A DNA stretch of 46,021 nucleotides from an uncultured Prevotellaceae bacterium (GTDB lineage: Bacteria; Bacteroidota; Bacteroidia; Bacteroidales; Bacteroidaceae): contig CAMBDA010000027.1 in assembly GCA_945865175.1 (NCBI GenBank), forward strand, positions 1-46,021, given 5' to 3'. The position numbers were made by a program, and so were the translations under genes. Under the pieces are notes generated by a model. The model was not told the origin of the DNA. It saw only the letters and a program-made list of their open reading frames with translations, and made no database searches. Position 1 is the stretch's first letter. Every line of letters starts with the position of its first letter. Positions 1 through 8,546 of this stretch are shown piece after piece.

Positions 1-2
1 TC

Positions 3-71
3 TCTGATGTAATGAACTGCATTAAAGAGAATCTACAAGAATATTGGAAGGAAGACGTCTTGGGACGATAA
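3..71 (+). CDS. C-terminal end of an unidentified gene (partial)
   Basis: The frame starting at base 3 is open from the window edge and ends at a TAA (69-71), giving 22 residues that include an acidic/aromatic stretch (ENLQEYWKEDVLGR). The other two plus frames stop within the first 12 bases. A hairpin that could terminate it lies about 40 bases downstream. Too little is present to name a family. It could be a chance open frame, but a real gene tail is more likely given the hairpin. Confidence 0.4.
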   Translation, partial: SDVMNCIKENLQEYWKEDVLGR

Positions 72-113
72 CTGAACAATCGCCCCCGCTTCTTTACTTG
101 TAATAAAGCATTG

Positions 114-143
114 AATCCTTGTCTGCAATAGGCAAGGATTTTG
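114..143 (+). terminator. Hairpin after the partial gene
   Basis: An 8-base perfect inverted repeat (AATCCTTG at 114-121, CAAGGATT at 133-140) with an 11-base loop is followed by a short T-rich stretch (TTTTGG). It sits about 40 bases after the stop of the partial plus-strand gene. The U tract is short, so this is a modest terminator candidate. Confidence 0.4.
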
Positions 144-209
144 GAGTGATTATTCTGTTCTTACAGGTCATCTGCGTCCCTCATTTATTCCTTTGATTTA
201 TTTATCAGT

Positions 210-218
210 GGGGGGGGG
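210..218. repeat. G9 homopolymer tract
   Basis: Nine consecutive G on the plus strand lie between the partial gene and the 3' end of the nuclease-like gene, so they read as C9 on that gene's strand. No coding frame supported here crosses it. Confidence 0.8.
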
Positions 219-307
219 TAATAAAATCGTTCATTGAATTGCTTTACAAAAATCTTGATGTATTTATTTCTTCTCGACTGAACATTTTGCCAACATCACA
301 TTTAGGT

Positions 308-1453
308 TTACAATGTAATATTTAACTCATTAAGCAAAGAGGCTTTTTCTTCCAACTCAATCAAAATAGAGGTGATAACGTTTTTTATTTCATTGTATGC
401 TTCCCCATTTACTATCTTCTCGTTGCTATTGAGTGTTTCTGTACACCAGAGGAATCCAAAGGGCCAGTCTTTGTTTGTAGAACCAGAAGAAAGGGTATCT
501 AACTGTATTTGTTTGTGAACTTTTCCTGCACTTCTGTACACCTGAATAGCATGGCGTACTTTCAGACTTTCAAGAACAATCCAATGATTCTTCCATGACT
601 TTGGACGTATAGCGAAAGGGCATTTAGCATATTCGTCTGTTACTTCCATGTCCTGACGCTTTGCCCAACTGACTATCTTTTTAACAAACTGTTCCTCAAA
701 AAATTTGTCTTTAAGTTTCTGATATCTGTCCAGAATGATAGCCGTCTTTTCCATGTTGTCCTTGCAACTTAGCAAAGACATCAATTCCTTCTCTGTATTG
801 TCGTTCATTTGATTTGTCAATTCTTTAATAAGGTTTGAATACTGGACGATAGAGCTGAATGCCAACTTTTGGTCTTTGCAAATCTTTTTGCATTGTTCAA
901 GCCAACATAAGATGTCTTCGGAATAGCTGATTATATGATAATCTTCATCTAATACCATGTCAACGGTTGAATCTTCCGATGGTTCTATTCCATCAAGATT
1001 CAAATAGAGGAGTCGATAATCATCATATTGCTGACAGAAGTTCTGGTAACGCTTCATCTGGTTTGGCTGATCGTCTGCGTATATCTTATTCTCGATGACA
1101 ATCACCTTGTTGCCAGACTTTATCAGCAAGTCAATACGACCACCCTCTGTCATCGTTTTATTCGTTGTTCCAATAATTGCCTCAAGAGTAACTTCTGCAT
1201 TCTTAGTGTTGAAAACAAAATCTGTCAATGCTGGTACCGATTTCAAGAAAGCTGCAAGGAGTTTGTCATTACATCCATGACTTCCTGTTGGAGATAACAA
1301 CTCTCCAATGAAAGCCGAATGTGTCCTGACCTCATAACTCTGAAGACCAAGAATAGAAAACACATTGAAGGTATCTCCATTCTTGATTCTCTGGGCTTGA
1401 AGTCTTCTATCTTTTTCGACTAGTTTCAATATTTTGTCAAGTAGTATTTGCAT
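308..1453 (-). CDS. PD-(D/E)XK nuclease family protein (PDDEXK_4-like)
   Basis: The 381-residue product has the core of the PDDEXK_4 group: a conserved N-terminal block with His45 (VRTHSAFIGELLSP), then GGRIDLLI with Asp108, then VIVIENKI with Glu121 and Lys123, followed by a Q-rich helix (DQPNQMKRY). Asp108 and Glu121-x-Lys123 match the metal-binding D...ExK nuclease pattern. Family members are usually orphan genes of unknown biological role, some near defence or mobile regions. Base composition is clearly more AT-rich than the genes to the right, which suggests horizontal acquisition (inference). No partner gene is visible because the window ends just downstream. Nuclease activity is inferred from motifs; the target is unknown. 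Confidence 0.8.
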   Translation of the reverse strand: MQILLDKILKLVEKDRRLQAQRIKNGDTFNVFSILGLQSYEVRTHSAFIGELLSPTGSHGCNDKLLAAFLKSVPALTDFVFNTKNAEVTLEAIIGTTNKTMTEGGRIDLLIKSGNKVIVIENKIYADDQPNQMKRYQNFCQQYDDYRLLYLNLDGIEPSEDSTVDMVLDEDYHIISYSEDILCWLEQCKKICKDQKLAFSSIVQYSNLIKELTNQMNDNTEKELMSLLSCKDNMEKTAIILDRYQKLKDKFFEEQFVKKIVSWAKRQDMEVTDEYAKCPFAIRPKSWKNHWIVLESLKVRHAIQVYRSAGKVHKQIQLDTLSSGSTNKDWPFGFLWCTETLNSNEKIVNGEAYNEIKNVITSILIELEEKASLLNELNITL

Positions 1454-1468
1454 TACGTCCTTATTTTT

Positions 1469-1515
1469 TTGTAAACCACCCTCCGAAATATTGTAAACTA
1501 GTTGTAAACTGGAGG
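1469..1515 (-). repeat. Three TTGTAAAC repeats upstream of the nuclease gene
   Basis: TTGTAAAC occurs at 1469-1476, 1491-1498 and 1502-1509, within 60 bases of the start of the PD-(D/E)XK gene. A CCTCC/GGAGG pair (1480-1484, 1511-1515) brackets two of the copies. The spacing is irregular (22 and 11 bases). This could be an operator, but no regulator gene is adjacent. Confidence 0.45.
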
Positions 1516-1548
1516 CATCATGGACTGCTTTTGTTACGTGTAGAACGT

Positions 1549-1595
1549 GTTTAAAAGAAGAGAGGCAAGTGCCTGCTGTTTAAGCACCTGCCTCT
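1549..1595 (-). terminator. Rho-independent terminator of ppdK
   Basis: A 12-base stem with one mismatch (arms 1561-1572 and 1584-1595, core AGAGGCA/TGCCTCT) has an 11-base loop. Read on the minus strand it is followed by a T-rich run (CTTCTTTT). It lies about 30 bases beyond the ppdK stop codon and is a convincing intrinsic terminator. Confidence 0.8.
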
Positions 1596-1623
1596 TATCT
1601 TACTAATTATCAGCATCTAAGGA

Positions 1624-4344
1624 TTATTCCTCTATAGCAGCCTGAGCGGCTGCCAGACGTGCGATGGGCACACGGAAGGGAGAGCAGCTGGCGTAGTTCA
1701 TGCCTACCTTGGCACAGAACTTCACGCTGCTGGGCTCGCCACCATGCTCACCACAGATACCGGTGCGCAGGGTGGGGCGTACCTTGCGACCATTCTCCAC
1801 GGCCATCTTGATGAGTTGGCCTACACCGTTCTGGTCGAGCACCTGGAAGGGATCTACCTTCAGAATCTTCTTCTCCAGATATACGGGGAGGAAGCTGGCG
1901 ATGTCGTCGCGGCTGTAACCGAAGGTCATTTGGGTGAGGTCGTTGGTACCGAAGGAGAAGTACTCAGCCTCGGTAGCAATGCGGTCGGCAGTGAGGGCTG
2001 CACGTGGGATTTCAATCATCGTACCAATCTCGAACTCGATGCGTACGCCTTCCTCGGCAAATACCTCCTCAGCCACACGCTGGATAATCTCCTTCTGCTG
2101 CTTCAGCTCATACAGGATACCGATGAGGGGAACCATGATTTCGGGATGGGGATCGAAGCCTTCCTTCTTGAGCTGGCAGGCGGCACCCAGGATGGCACGC
2201 GTCTGCATGGCAGTGATTTCGGGGAAGGTGATACCCAGACGGCAACCACGGTGACCGAGCATGGGGTTGTTTTCGGCCAGAGAGTGAACACGCTTCTTGA
2301 TTTCCTCTACGCTGACACCCATCTCCTCGGCCATGGTCTTCTGACCAGCCTCATCGTGGGGGACGAACTCATGCAAGGGAGGATCGAGCAGACGGATGTT
2401 CACATGCAGGCCGTCCATAGCCTTGAGGATGCCGTAGAAGTCGGCCTTCTGATAGGGGAGCAGCTTGGCCAGCGCCTTCTCGCGGCCTTCTACGGTGTCG
2501 GCCAGAATCATTTCGCGCATGGCGACAATCTTCTGGTCTTCGAAGAACATGTGCTCGGTACGGGTGAGACCGATACCCTTGGCACCAAAGGCACGTGCCA
2601 CTTCGGCATCGTGGGGTGTGTCGGCATTGGTGCGGATTTCCATCTTGGTGTACTTGTCACAAAGGTCCATCAGTTCCTTGAAGTCGCCAGAGAGCTCGGC
2701 AGCCTTGGTGGCAATCTCGCCGGCATAAACCTGGCCGGTGGTACCGTTGAGAGAGATGAAGTCGCCTTCCTTATATACGACACCTTCGATTTCAACTGTC
2801 TTGTTCTTGTAGTTCACATTGATGGCACCAGCACCGGATACGCAGCACTTACCCATACCACGTGCCACAACGGCAGCGTGAGAGGTCATACCACCACGGG
2901 CGGTGAGGATACCCTCAGCTGCGGACATACCGGCGAGGTCCTCGGGAGAAGTCTCGATACGCACCATGATGACCTTGTGGCCGTTGTCGGCCCACTCCTG
3001 TGCATCCTCGGCGTGGAACACAATCTGGCCGCAGGCAGCACCGGGAGAAGCGGGCAGACCCTGGGTGATGACCTTGGCCTTTTTCAAAGCATCCTTGTCG
3101 AAGACAGGGTGCAGCAGTTCATCGAGCTTCTGGGGCTCACAGCGCATGATGGCAGTCTTCTCGTCAATCATACCCTCGTGGAGCAGGTCCATGGCAATCT
3201 TCACCATAGCCGTACCCGTACGCTTACCGTTGCGGGTTTGGAGGAACCAGAGCTTGCCTTCCTGAACGGTGAACTCCATGTCCTGCATGTCGCGATAGTG
3301 CTTCTCCAGTTTGTCCTGAAGGGCATCCAACTCGGCGTACAGCACGGGCATGGCTTCTTCCATAGAGGGGTATTTGGCCACACGCTCCTCCTCGCTGATA
3401 CCGGCACGCTCAGCCCACCGCTGTGAACCGATCTTGGTAATTTGCTGTGGAGTGCGGATACCAGCCACCACGTCCTCACCCTGTGCATTGATGAGGTACT
3501 CACCGTTGAAGAGGTTCTCACCGTTACCGGCATCACGGCTGAAGCAAACACCGGTGGCAGAGGTTTCGCCCATGTTACCGAAAACCATGGCCATGACAGA
3601 AACGGCGGTTCCCCACTCGTCGGGAATTCCCTCCATCTTGCGGTAGAGGATGGCACGCTCGTTCATCCAGCTGCGGAACACGGCGCAGATGGCACCCCAG
3701 AGCTGTTCCTTGGGATCTGTGGGGAAGTCGCTACCCGTCTGCTCCTTGATGGCGGCCTTGAAGAGCTCCACGAGTTTCTTGAGGCTCTCTACGGAGAGAT
3801 CCTTGTCGAGGGTGACACCCTGCTCCTCCTTCACCTTCTCGATGATGGCCTCGAAGGGATCGATATCCTCTTTGTTGACAGGCTTCATGCCAAGCACCAC
3901 GTCGCCGTACATCTGTACGAAGCGGCGGTAGCTGTCATAAACGAAATGAGGATTACCCGTCTTCTCGCACATGCCGGCAGCCACCTCGTCGTTCAGACCC
4001 AGGTTGAGGATGGTGTCCATCATACCGGGCATGGAAGCGCGGGCACCGGAACGTACTGACACGAGGAGGGGATTCTTGGGATCACCGAACTTGCAGTTCA
4101 TCAGTTTCTCGGTGTGAGCCACAGCGGCATTCACTTCGTCCTGGAGCAGTTCCACAATCTTGTCCTGACCTACCTGGTAGTATTCGTTACAAGTGTCGGT
4201 AGTAATGGTGAAGCCAGGAGGCACGGGAACACCAATGTGATTCATCTCAGCCAGGTTGGCACCTTTGCCACCAAGCACTTCTCTCATTTTTGCATTTCCT
4301 TCGGCCTCTCCGTTGCCAAAGGTGTAAACTCTTTTTGTACTCAT
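1624..4344 (-). CDS. ppdK: Pyruvate, phosphate dikinase
   Basis: This 906-residue cytosolic enzyme interconverts pyruvate, ATP and phosphate with PEP, AMP and pyrophosphate; in anaerobic Bacteroidales it usually serves PPi-linked glycolysis or PEP formation. The N-terminal nucleotide-binding domain opens with GGKGANLAEM (25-34). The swivelling phosphohistidine domain has GGMTSHAAVVARGMG with His489 as phosphocarrier. The C-terminal PEP/pyruvate barrel ends with GICGEHGGEPSS, where Cys864 is the expected catalytic cysteine. The 375-residue gap between His489 and Cys864 matches the well-studied clostridial enzyme to within one residue. Length is normal. The gene is monocistronic, with its own promoter core upstream and a strong terminator downstream, and is divergent from rlmD. 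Confidence 0.97.
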   Translation of the reverse strand: MSTKRVYTFGNGEAEGNAKMREVLGGKGANLAEMNHIGVPVPPGFTITTDTCNEYYQVGQDKIVELLQDEVNAAVAHTEKLMNCKFGDPKNPLLVSVRSGARASMPGMMDTILNLGLNDEVAAGMCEKTGNPHFVYDSYRRFVQMYGDVVLGMKPVNKEDIDPFEAIIEKVKEEQGVTLDKDLSVESLKKLVELFKAAIKEQTGSDFPTDPKEQLWGAICAVFRSWMNERAILYRKMEGIPDEWGTAVSVMAMVFGNMGETSATGVCFSRDAGNGENLFNGEYLINAQGEDVVAGIRTPQQITKIGSQRWAERAGISEEERVAKYPSMEEAMPVLYAELDALQDKLEKHYRDMQDMEFTVQEGKLWFLQTRNGKRTGTAMVKIAMDLLHEGMIDEKTAIMRCEPQKLDELLHPVFDKDALKKAKVITQGLPASPGAACGQIVFHAEDAQEWADNGHKVIMVRIETSPEDLAGMSAAEGILTARGGMTSHAAVVARGMGKCCVSGAGAINVNYKNKTVEIEGVVYKEGDFISLNGTTGQVYAGEIATKAAELSGDFKELMDLCDKYTKMEIRTNADTPHDAEVARAFGAKGIGLTRTEHMFFEDQKIVAMREMILADTVEGREKALAKLLPYQKADFYGILKAMDGLHVNIRLLDPPLHEFVPHDEAGQKTMAEEMGVSVEEIKKRVHSLAENNPMLGHRGCRLGITFPEITAMQTRAILGAACQLKKEGFDPHPEIMVPLIGILYELKQQKEIIQRVAEEVFAEEGVRIEFEIGTMIEIPRAALTADRIATEAEYFSFGTNDLTQMTFGYSRDDIASFLPVYLEKKILKVDPFQVLDQNGVGQLIKMAVENGRKVRPTLRTGICGEHGGEPSSVKFCAKVGMNYASCSPFRVPIARLAAAQAAIEE

Positions 4345-4381
4345 TTGTTTATTCTTAAATTAAGTTTTTTACATGGTAGTG

Positions 4382-4413
4382 CAAATGTAGCCTTTTTTGT
4401 GAATATACCCAAG
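4382..4413 (-). promoter_or_regulatory. Promoter core of ppdK
   Basis: On the minus strand TACATTTG (4382-4389) matches the Bacteroidetes -7 consensus TAnnTTTG. A near-consensus -33 element, CTTG (4410-4413), sits 20 bases upstream. The core lies 38 bases before the ppdK start codon. Confidence 0.65.
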
Positions 4414-4416
4414 GAT

Positions 4417-4451
4417 TTTGCCGAAAAATCTGAAAAAATATTGTAATTTTG
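4417..4451 (+). promoter_or_regulatory. Promoter core of rlmD-nadE
   Basis: TAATTTTG (4444-4451) matches the Bacteroidetes -7 consensus, and TTTG (4417-4420) lies 23 bases upstream, slightly farther than the usual 19-21. Start of rlmD follows about 51 bases later. It forms a divergent pair with the ppdK promoter. Confidence 0.55.
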
Positions 4452-4502
4452 TGCCAAAGTTGGCCCAAGAGGCCCCAAATACAATAATAATATTGCAAAG
4501 TA

Positions 4503-5969
4503 ATGGCGAAAGAAAAGAAAAAACTGCCTTTGCTGGAGAAGGTGGAGATAACGGATATTGCTGCGGAAGGTAAGGCCGTGGCGCGTGTGGACGACCTGGT
4601 GGTTTTTGTGCCCTATGTGGTGCCGGGGGATGTGGTTGACCTGCAGATTACGCGGCGCAAACACAGCTATGCCGAGGCAGTGGCAGTGGCGTGGCATCAC
4701 AGGAGCGAGAAGCGCGACCAGCCGTTTTGTCCCCATTTCGGGGTATGCGGGGGATGCAAGTGGCAGTGTCTGCTCTACCCGGAGCAGCTCTTCTACAAGC
4801 AGAAGCAGGTGATGGACAATCTGGAGCGCATCGCCAAGGTGGAGCTGCCCCCGTGCCAGCCCATTCTAGGGTCGGAGAAAACGCGCGCCTACAGGAACAA
4901 GGTGGAGTTTGGATGCTGCAACAAGCGGTGGCTCACCAGCGAGGAGATAGCCTCGGGGGTGGTGTATGAACATCCTGAGGCCATCGGCTTCCACACATCG
5001 GGCTCCTTCGACAAGATTCTGCCCATTCAGGAATGCCATCTCATGGATGACATCAACAACCGCCTGCGCAATGGCATACGCGACTATGCCTATGCCCACG
5101 GCCTTTCGTTCTACGACCAGCGTGCCCATACGGGCCTGCTCCGTGGCATGATGGTGCGTCTGAGCAACAGCGGGGAGGTGATGCTGCTCCTGCAACTGTG
5201 CATCCTCACGGATGAAGAGCGCGCCCAGGGAATGGCCCTGCTGGAGTGGGTGAAGCAGTCGTTCCCCGAGGTCAGCAGCTTGCTGTGGGTGGACAACCAG
5301 AAGTTCAACGACACCTTTGCCGACCTGCCCGTCCACGTGTATGCCGGCACCGACCACATCTATCTGTTGATGGAGGACTTGCGGTTCAAGGTGGGACCAA
5401 AGAGTTTCTATCAGACAAACACCGATCAGGCGCTGAACCTCTACAAGGTGGCACGCCAGTTTGCCGGTCTCACGGGTAACGAGCTTGTCTACGACCTGTA
5501 CACGGGTACGGGCACCATCGCCAATTTTGTGGCACGACAGGCACGCCAGGTGGTGGGCATAGAGTATGTGCCCGAGGCCATTGAGGACGCCAAGGTGAAC
5601 AGTGCATGCAACCACATTCCCAATACGCTCTTCTATGCAGGCGACATGAAGGACATTCTCAACCGTTCCTTCATCGAGCGTCATGGCCGCCCAGATGTCA
5701 TTATCACTGACCCGCCTCGTGCCGGGATGCATCATGATGTGATAGACGCCATCCTCTTTGCCGCTCCCCAGCGTATCGTGTATGTGAGCTGCAACCCGGC
5801 CACACAGGCCCGCGACATAGCCCTGCTGGATGCCGCCTACAAGGTGACGCGCATACAGCCGGTGGACATGTTCCCCCACACCCAGCATGTGGAGAACGTG
5901 GTGCTGCTGGAAAGGCGTACCAGCCCGGCCGATTCGCAGGAGCAGGAATCATCTGCCGCTGTGTACTGA
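4503..5969 (+). CDS. rlmD: 23S rRNA (uracil-5-)-methyltransferase, RlmD/TrmA family
   Basis: This 488-residue protein has an N-terminal TRAM domain (about 10-65), then an iron-sulfur cluster motif with Cys76, Cys82, Cys85 and Cys178, as in E. coli RlmD (RumA). The C-terminal SAM-binding Rossmann fold shows DLYTGTGTIANF (331-342), DPPRAG (403-408), the catalytic-cysteine segment YVSCNP (Cys430) and HVENV with Glu464 as likely base. The family uses SAM to methylate C5 of a uridine in 23S rRNA or tRNA. Bacteroidales often carry several paralogues, so U1939 specificity is not certain. nadE follows after a 47-base gap and may share its transcript. Confidence 0.85.
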   Translation: MAKEKKKLPLLEKVEITDIAAEGKAVARVDDLVVFVPYVVPGDVVDLQITRRKHSYAEAVAVAWHHRSEKRDQPFCPHFGVCGGCKWQCLLYPEQLFYKQKQVMDNLERIAKVELPPCQPILGSEKTRAYRNKVEFGCCNKRWLTSEEIASGVVYEHPEAIGFHTSGSFDKILPIQECHLMDDINNRLRNGIRDYAYAHGLSFYDQRAHTGLLRGMMVRLSNSGEVMLLLQLCILTDEERAQGMALLEWVKQSFPEVSSLLWVDNQKFNDTFADLPVHVYAGTDHIYLLMEDLRFKVGPKSFYQTNTDQALNLYKVARQFAGLTGNELVYDLYTGTGTIANFVARQARQVVGIEYVPEAIEDAKVNSACNHIPNTLFYAGDMKDILNRSFIERHGRPDVIITDPPRAGMHHDVIDAILFAAPQRIVYVSCNPATQARDIALLDAAYKVTRIQPVDMFPHTQHVENVVLLERRTSPADSQEQESSAAVY

Positions 5970-6016
5970 TAAAATGGGATTGTATAGTTATACATATATA
6001 TATAAATGATGTGAAG

Positions 6017-7936
6017 ATGAATCATGGATTTGTAAGAGTGGCCTCTGCGGTGCCATCGCTCCGCGTGGCCGATTGTTTCTATAACGTAAAGCAGATTGCT
6101 CAAATGATGGAGGAGGCCCGCCAGCGCAATGTGGCCGTGGTGTGCTTTCCCGAACTATCGGTCACGGGCTACACGTGCCAGGACCTGTTTCTGCAGCAGC
6201 GTCTGCTCGATGATGCCGAACAGGCATTGGCCCGCCTGCTGGAGGACACATGCAAAAACGGTGTCATAGGCATTGTGGGTATGCCCGTGCGCTATCTGGG
6301 CGTGCTGCTCAACTGTGCTGTGGTGTTCCAGCTGGGACGCATTCTGGGTGTTGTGGCCAAGACCTTCCTTCCCAACTACAAGGAATTCTACGAAATGCGC
6401 TGGTTCACCTCGTCCTCGGCAGTGCCCGAGGGCGCGTTCCGCCTGGCTGGCCAGGAGGCCCAGATTCTGCATGGCAAGGTTTTCCGGACACCCGATTTCA
6501 CCTTTGGTGTGGAATTGTGTGAGGACCTGTGGGCGCCTATTCCCCCGAGCAGCATGCTGTGTCTGCGCGGTGCGGATGTGGTGTTCAATCTGAGTGCCGA
6601 CAATGACCTCGTGGGAAAGACGGCCTATCTGCAAACCCTTGTGGAGCAGCAGAGCGCCCGCTGCATCTGTGGTTATGTGTACAGCGGTTGTGGCTTTGGC
6701 GAGAGCACCCAGGACCTGGTGTTCTGTGGGAAGAGCCTTGTATATGAAAACGGGGCATGCCTGCTCTTCCGCCATCAGAAGGACACCGCTCCGCAGCTTG
6801 AGGCCGTGGAACTGGACATCAGCCGCATCCGAGCCGATCGTATGGCCAATACCACCTTTTCTGCCTCCTGTGCACAGTTGAAGCAGCAGCCGTCCAGCTA
6901 TATGGACACCGACAGTGTCGTCCGTCTGGATCTGGAAAGGGACAAGCTTATCAGAAGGGTGAACCCGCATCCCTTTGTGCCCACAGGGCGTGATCTGGAC
7001 CTGCGCTGCGAAGAGATTTTCGGCATACAGACGCTGGGGCTGGCCAAGCGTGTGCAGCACACGCATGCCCAGCATTTGGTCGTGGGCATCAGCGGGGGGC
7101 TGGACAGTACGCTGGCCTTGCTCGTGAGTGTACGCACGGCCGACTTGCTGCAGCTTTCCCGCCAGATGATTGTGGGCATTACCATGCCGGGCTTCGGCAC
7201 CACGGGACGTACCTACAACAATGCCATGGACCTGATGAAGACGTTGGGTGTGACCATCCGCGAGATTTCCGTGAAGGATGCCTGTGTACAGCATTTCCGG
7301 GACATCGGCCATGATGCCAGCGTCCACGATGTGACCTATGAGAACAGTCAGGCACGCGAACGCACGCAGATACTGATGGACGTAGCCAACCAGATGAACG
7401 GTTTGGTTGTGGGTACGGGTGACCTGAGCGAGCTGGCCTTGGGATGGGCCACCTACAATGGTGACCACATGAGCATGTACGGCGTGAATGTGTCGGTACC
7501 CAAGACCCTGGTGAAGCATCTGGTAGGGTGGGTGGCCGACCGGAGCGGGGATGCAGAGGAATGTCGCATCCTGCGTGACATCATCGATACGCCCATCAGC
7601 CCCGAACTGATACCTGCCGATGAACAGGGGAACATCACACAGAAGACGGAGGACCTGGTGGGTCCCTACGAACTGCACGATTTCTTCCTGTATCATTTCC
7701 TGCGTCAGGGCTGTACGCCCGACAAGATACAGTATCTGGCATCCCAGGCTTTTCAGGGCGTTTATGACAATGCATTTATCAGCAAGTGGCTCAGCACCTT
7801 TATCCGTCGTTTCTTCAATCAGCAGTTCAAGCGTTCATGCTTGCCCGACGGTCCCAAGGTGGGCAGTTGTTCGCTTAGCCCCAGAGGCGACTGGCGGATG
7901 CCCTCCGATGCTAGTTCTGAGGCATGGAAGCGTTAG
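6017..7936 (+). CDS. nadE: Glutamine-dependent NAD+ synthetase
   Basis: The last step of NAD synthesis: amidation of nicotinate adenine dinucleotide using ATP and glutamine. The 639-residue protein fuses an N-terminal nitrilase-type glutaminase domain with Glu46 (FPELSVTGY), Lys115 (KTFLPNY) and Cys168 (ELCEDLW) to a C-terminal synthetase with the SGGLDS ATP-pyrophosphatase loop (359-364). The ATG at 6017 is preferred over the in-frame GTG at 6011. The last 26 bases overlap the converging downstream gene. Together with nadC at 23.6 kb the window carries two NAD pathway steps. Length and all catalytic residues look normal. Confidence 0.95.
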   Translation: MNHGFVRVASAVPSLRVADCFYNVKQIAQMMEEARQRNVAVVCFPELSVTGYTCQDLFLQQRLLDDAEQALARLLEDTCKNGVIGIVGMPVRYLGVLLNCAVVFQLGRILGVVAKTFLPNYKEFYEMRWFTSSSAVPEGAFRLAGQEAQILHGKVFRTPDFTFGVELCEDLWAPIPPSSMLCLRGADVVFNLSADNDLVGKTAYLQTLVEQQSARCICGYVYSGCGFGESTQDLVFCGKSLVYENGACLLFRHQKDTAPQLEAVELDISRIRADRMANTTFSASCAQLKQQPSSYMDTDSVVRLDLERDKLIRRVNPHPFVPTGRDLDLRCEEIFGIQTLGLAKRVQHTHAQHLVVGISGGLDSTLALLVSVRTADLLQLSRQMIVGITMPGFGTTGRTYNNAMDLMKTLGVTIREISVKDACVQHFRDIGHDASVHDVTYENSQARERTQILMDVANQMNGLVVGTGDLSELALGWATYNGDHMSMYGVNVSVPKTLVKHLVGWVADRSGDAEECRILRDIIDTPISPELIPADEQGNITQKTEDLVGPYELHDFFLYHFLRQGCTPDKIQYLASQAFQGVYDNAFISKWLSTFIRRFFNQQFKRSCLPDGPKVGSCSLSPRGDWRMPSDASSEAWKR

Positions 7937-8534
7937 AGGGAGTCATCTCCCTCACCTCCCATCCCAGCGGCTGCAGCAGGGAGGAAATGGTCTCCCAGGC
8001 ATAGTCGCGTGCCTTTTGCATGTGGTCATCGGTGCAGTATTTCCGTCTGATTTTGGCTTCGGTCTGCCGGATGAGGGGATTGGTGTCGAACCGGCTCCAG
8101 TAGGCTTCGTCGTCCGACATGGAAGGCGTGCGCTGTGAGGCGATGCGGACGGTGGGGTCGGGGAGTCCCACATAGATGATGTGGTTCACGCTGTCGAGCC
8201 GGTATTCCACCTTGTCCAGGTCGAGCGTGAAATGGACATAGGCATGCTGCATCTGGAGGAAACTGTGGTGCTGGGTGTAGAGTCCCAGCCAGCGGCTCAC
8301 GGAATCGCGCTTGAGCACATACTCCTCGGTGTAGGCGGTGAGCAGATACAGTGTGCCCATGGGCTTTATCTCCTCCAGACGTGTGGGCGTGTCGGCTATC
8401 TGCATGTCATCGGTGTCCGCTGTCGGGCGCATGAGTAGCAGGGGTGTAGCCACCAGGGTGGCGGCTACCAGCAAAAAGGCCGTCGTGCGCAGGATTCTTT
8501 CGCCTGTGGATAGGGTAGTGCGGTGTGGTGTCAT
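7911..8534 (-). CDS. Membrane-anchored DUF4230-like protein (shorter paralogue)
   Basis: The 207-residue protein has one N-terminal membrane segment (about 16-35) and a soluble domain outside the cytoplasm. The segment TLDLDKVEYRLDSVNHIIYVGLPDP parallels the beta-rich core of the upstream neighbour (DL..L....I......V.LP.P), and both end with a helix plus a terminal LGWE/LGFE strand. That layout fits DUF4230, a Bacteroidetes-enriched family of unknown function. Sequence identity between the two is low, so they are diverged paralogues rather than a recent duplication. It lies 12 bases after its neighbour's stop, so it is probably the last gene of a three-gene operon. Its 3' end overlaps nadE by 26 bases. 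Confidence 0.6.
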   Translation of the reverse strand: MTPHRTTLSTGERILRTTAFLLVAATLVATPLLLMRPTADTDDMQIADTPTRLEEIKPMGTLYLLTAYTEEYVLKRDSVSRWLGLYTQHHSFLQMQHAYVHFTLDLDKVEYRLDSVNHIIYVGLPDPTVRIASQRTPSMSDDEAYWSRFDTNPLIRQTEAKIRRKYCTDDHMQKARDYAWETISSLLQPLGWEVREMTPSNASMPQN

Positions 8535-8546
8535 GATGAAATGTAT

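Noticed and set aside
1744..3426. 560-residue plus-strand open frame across ppdK
   Set aside because: It is antisense to a full, motif-complete PPDK. Codon bias of the GC-rich gene leaves few stops on the other strand, and the translation has no recognisable domain.
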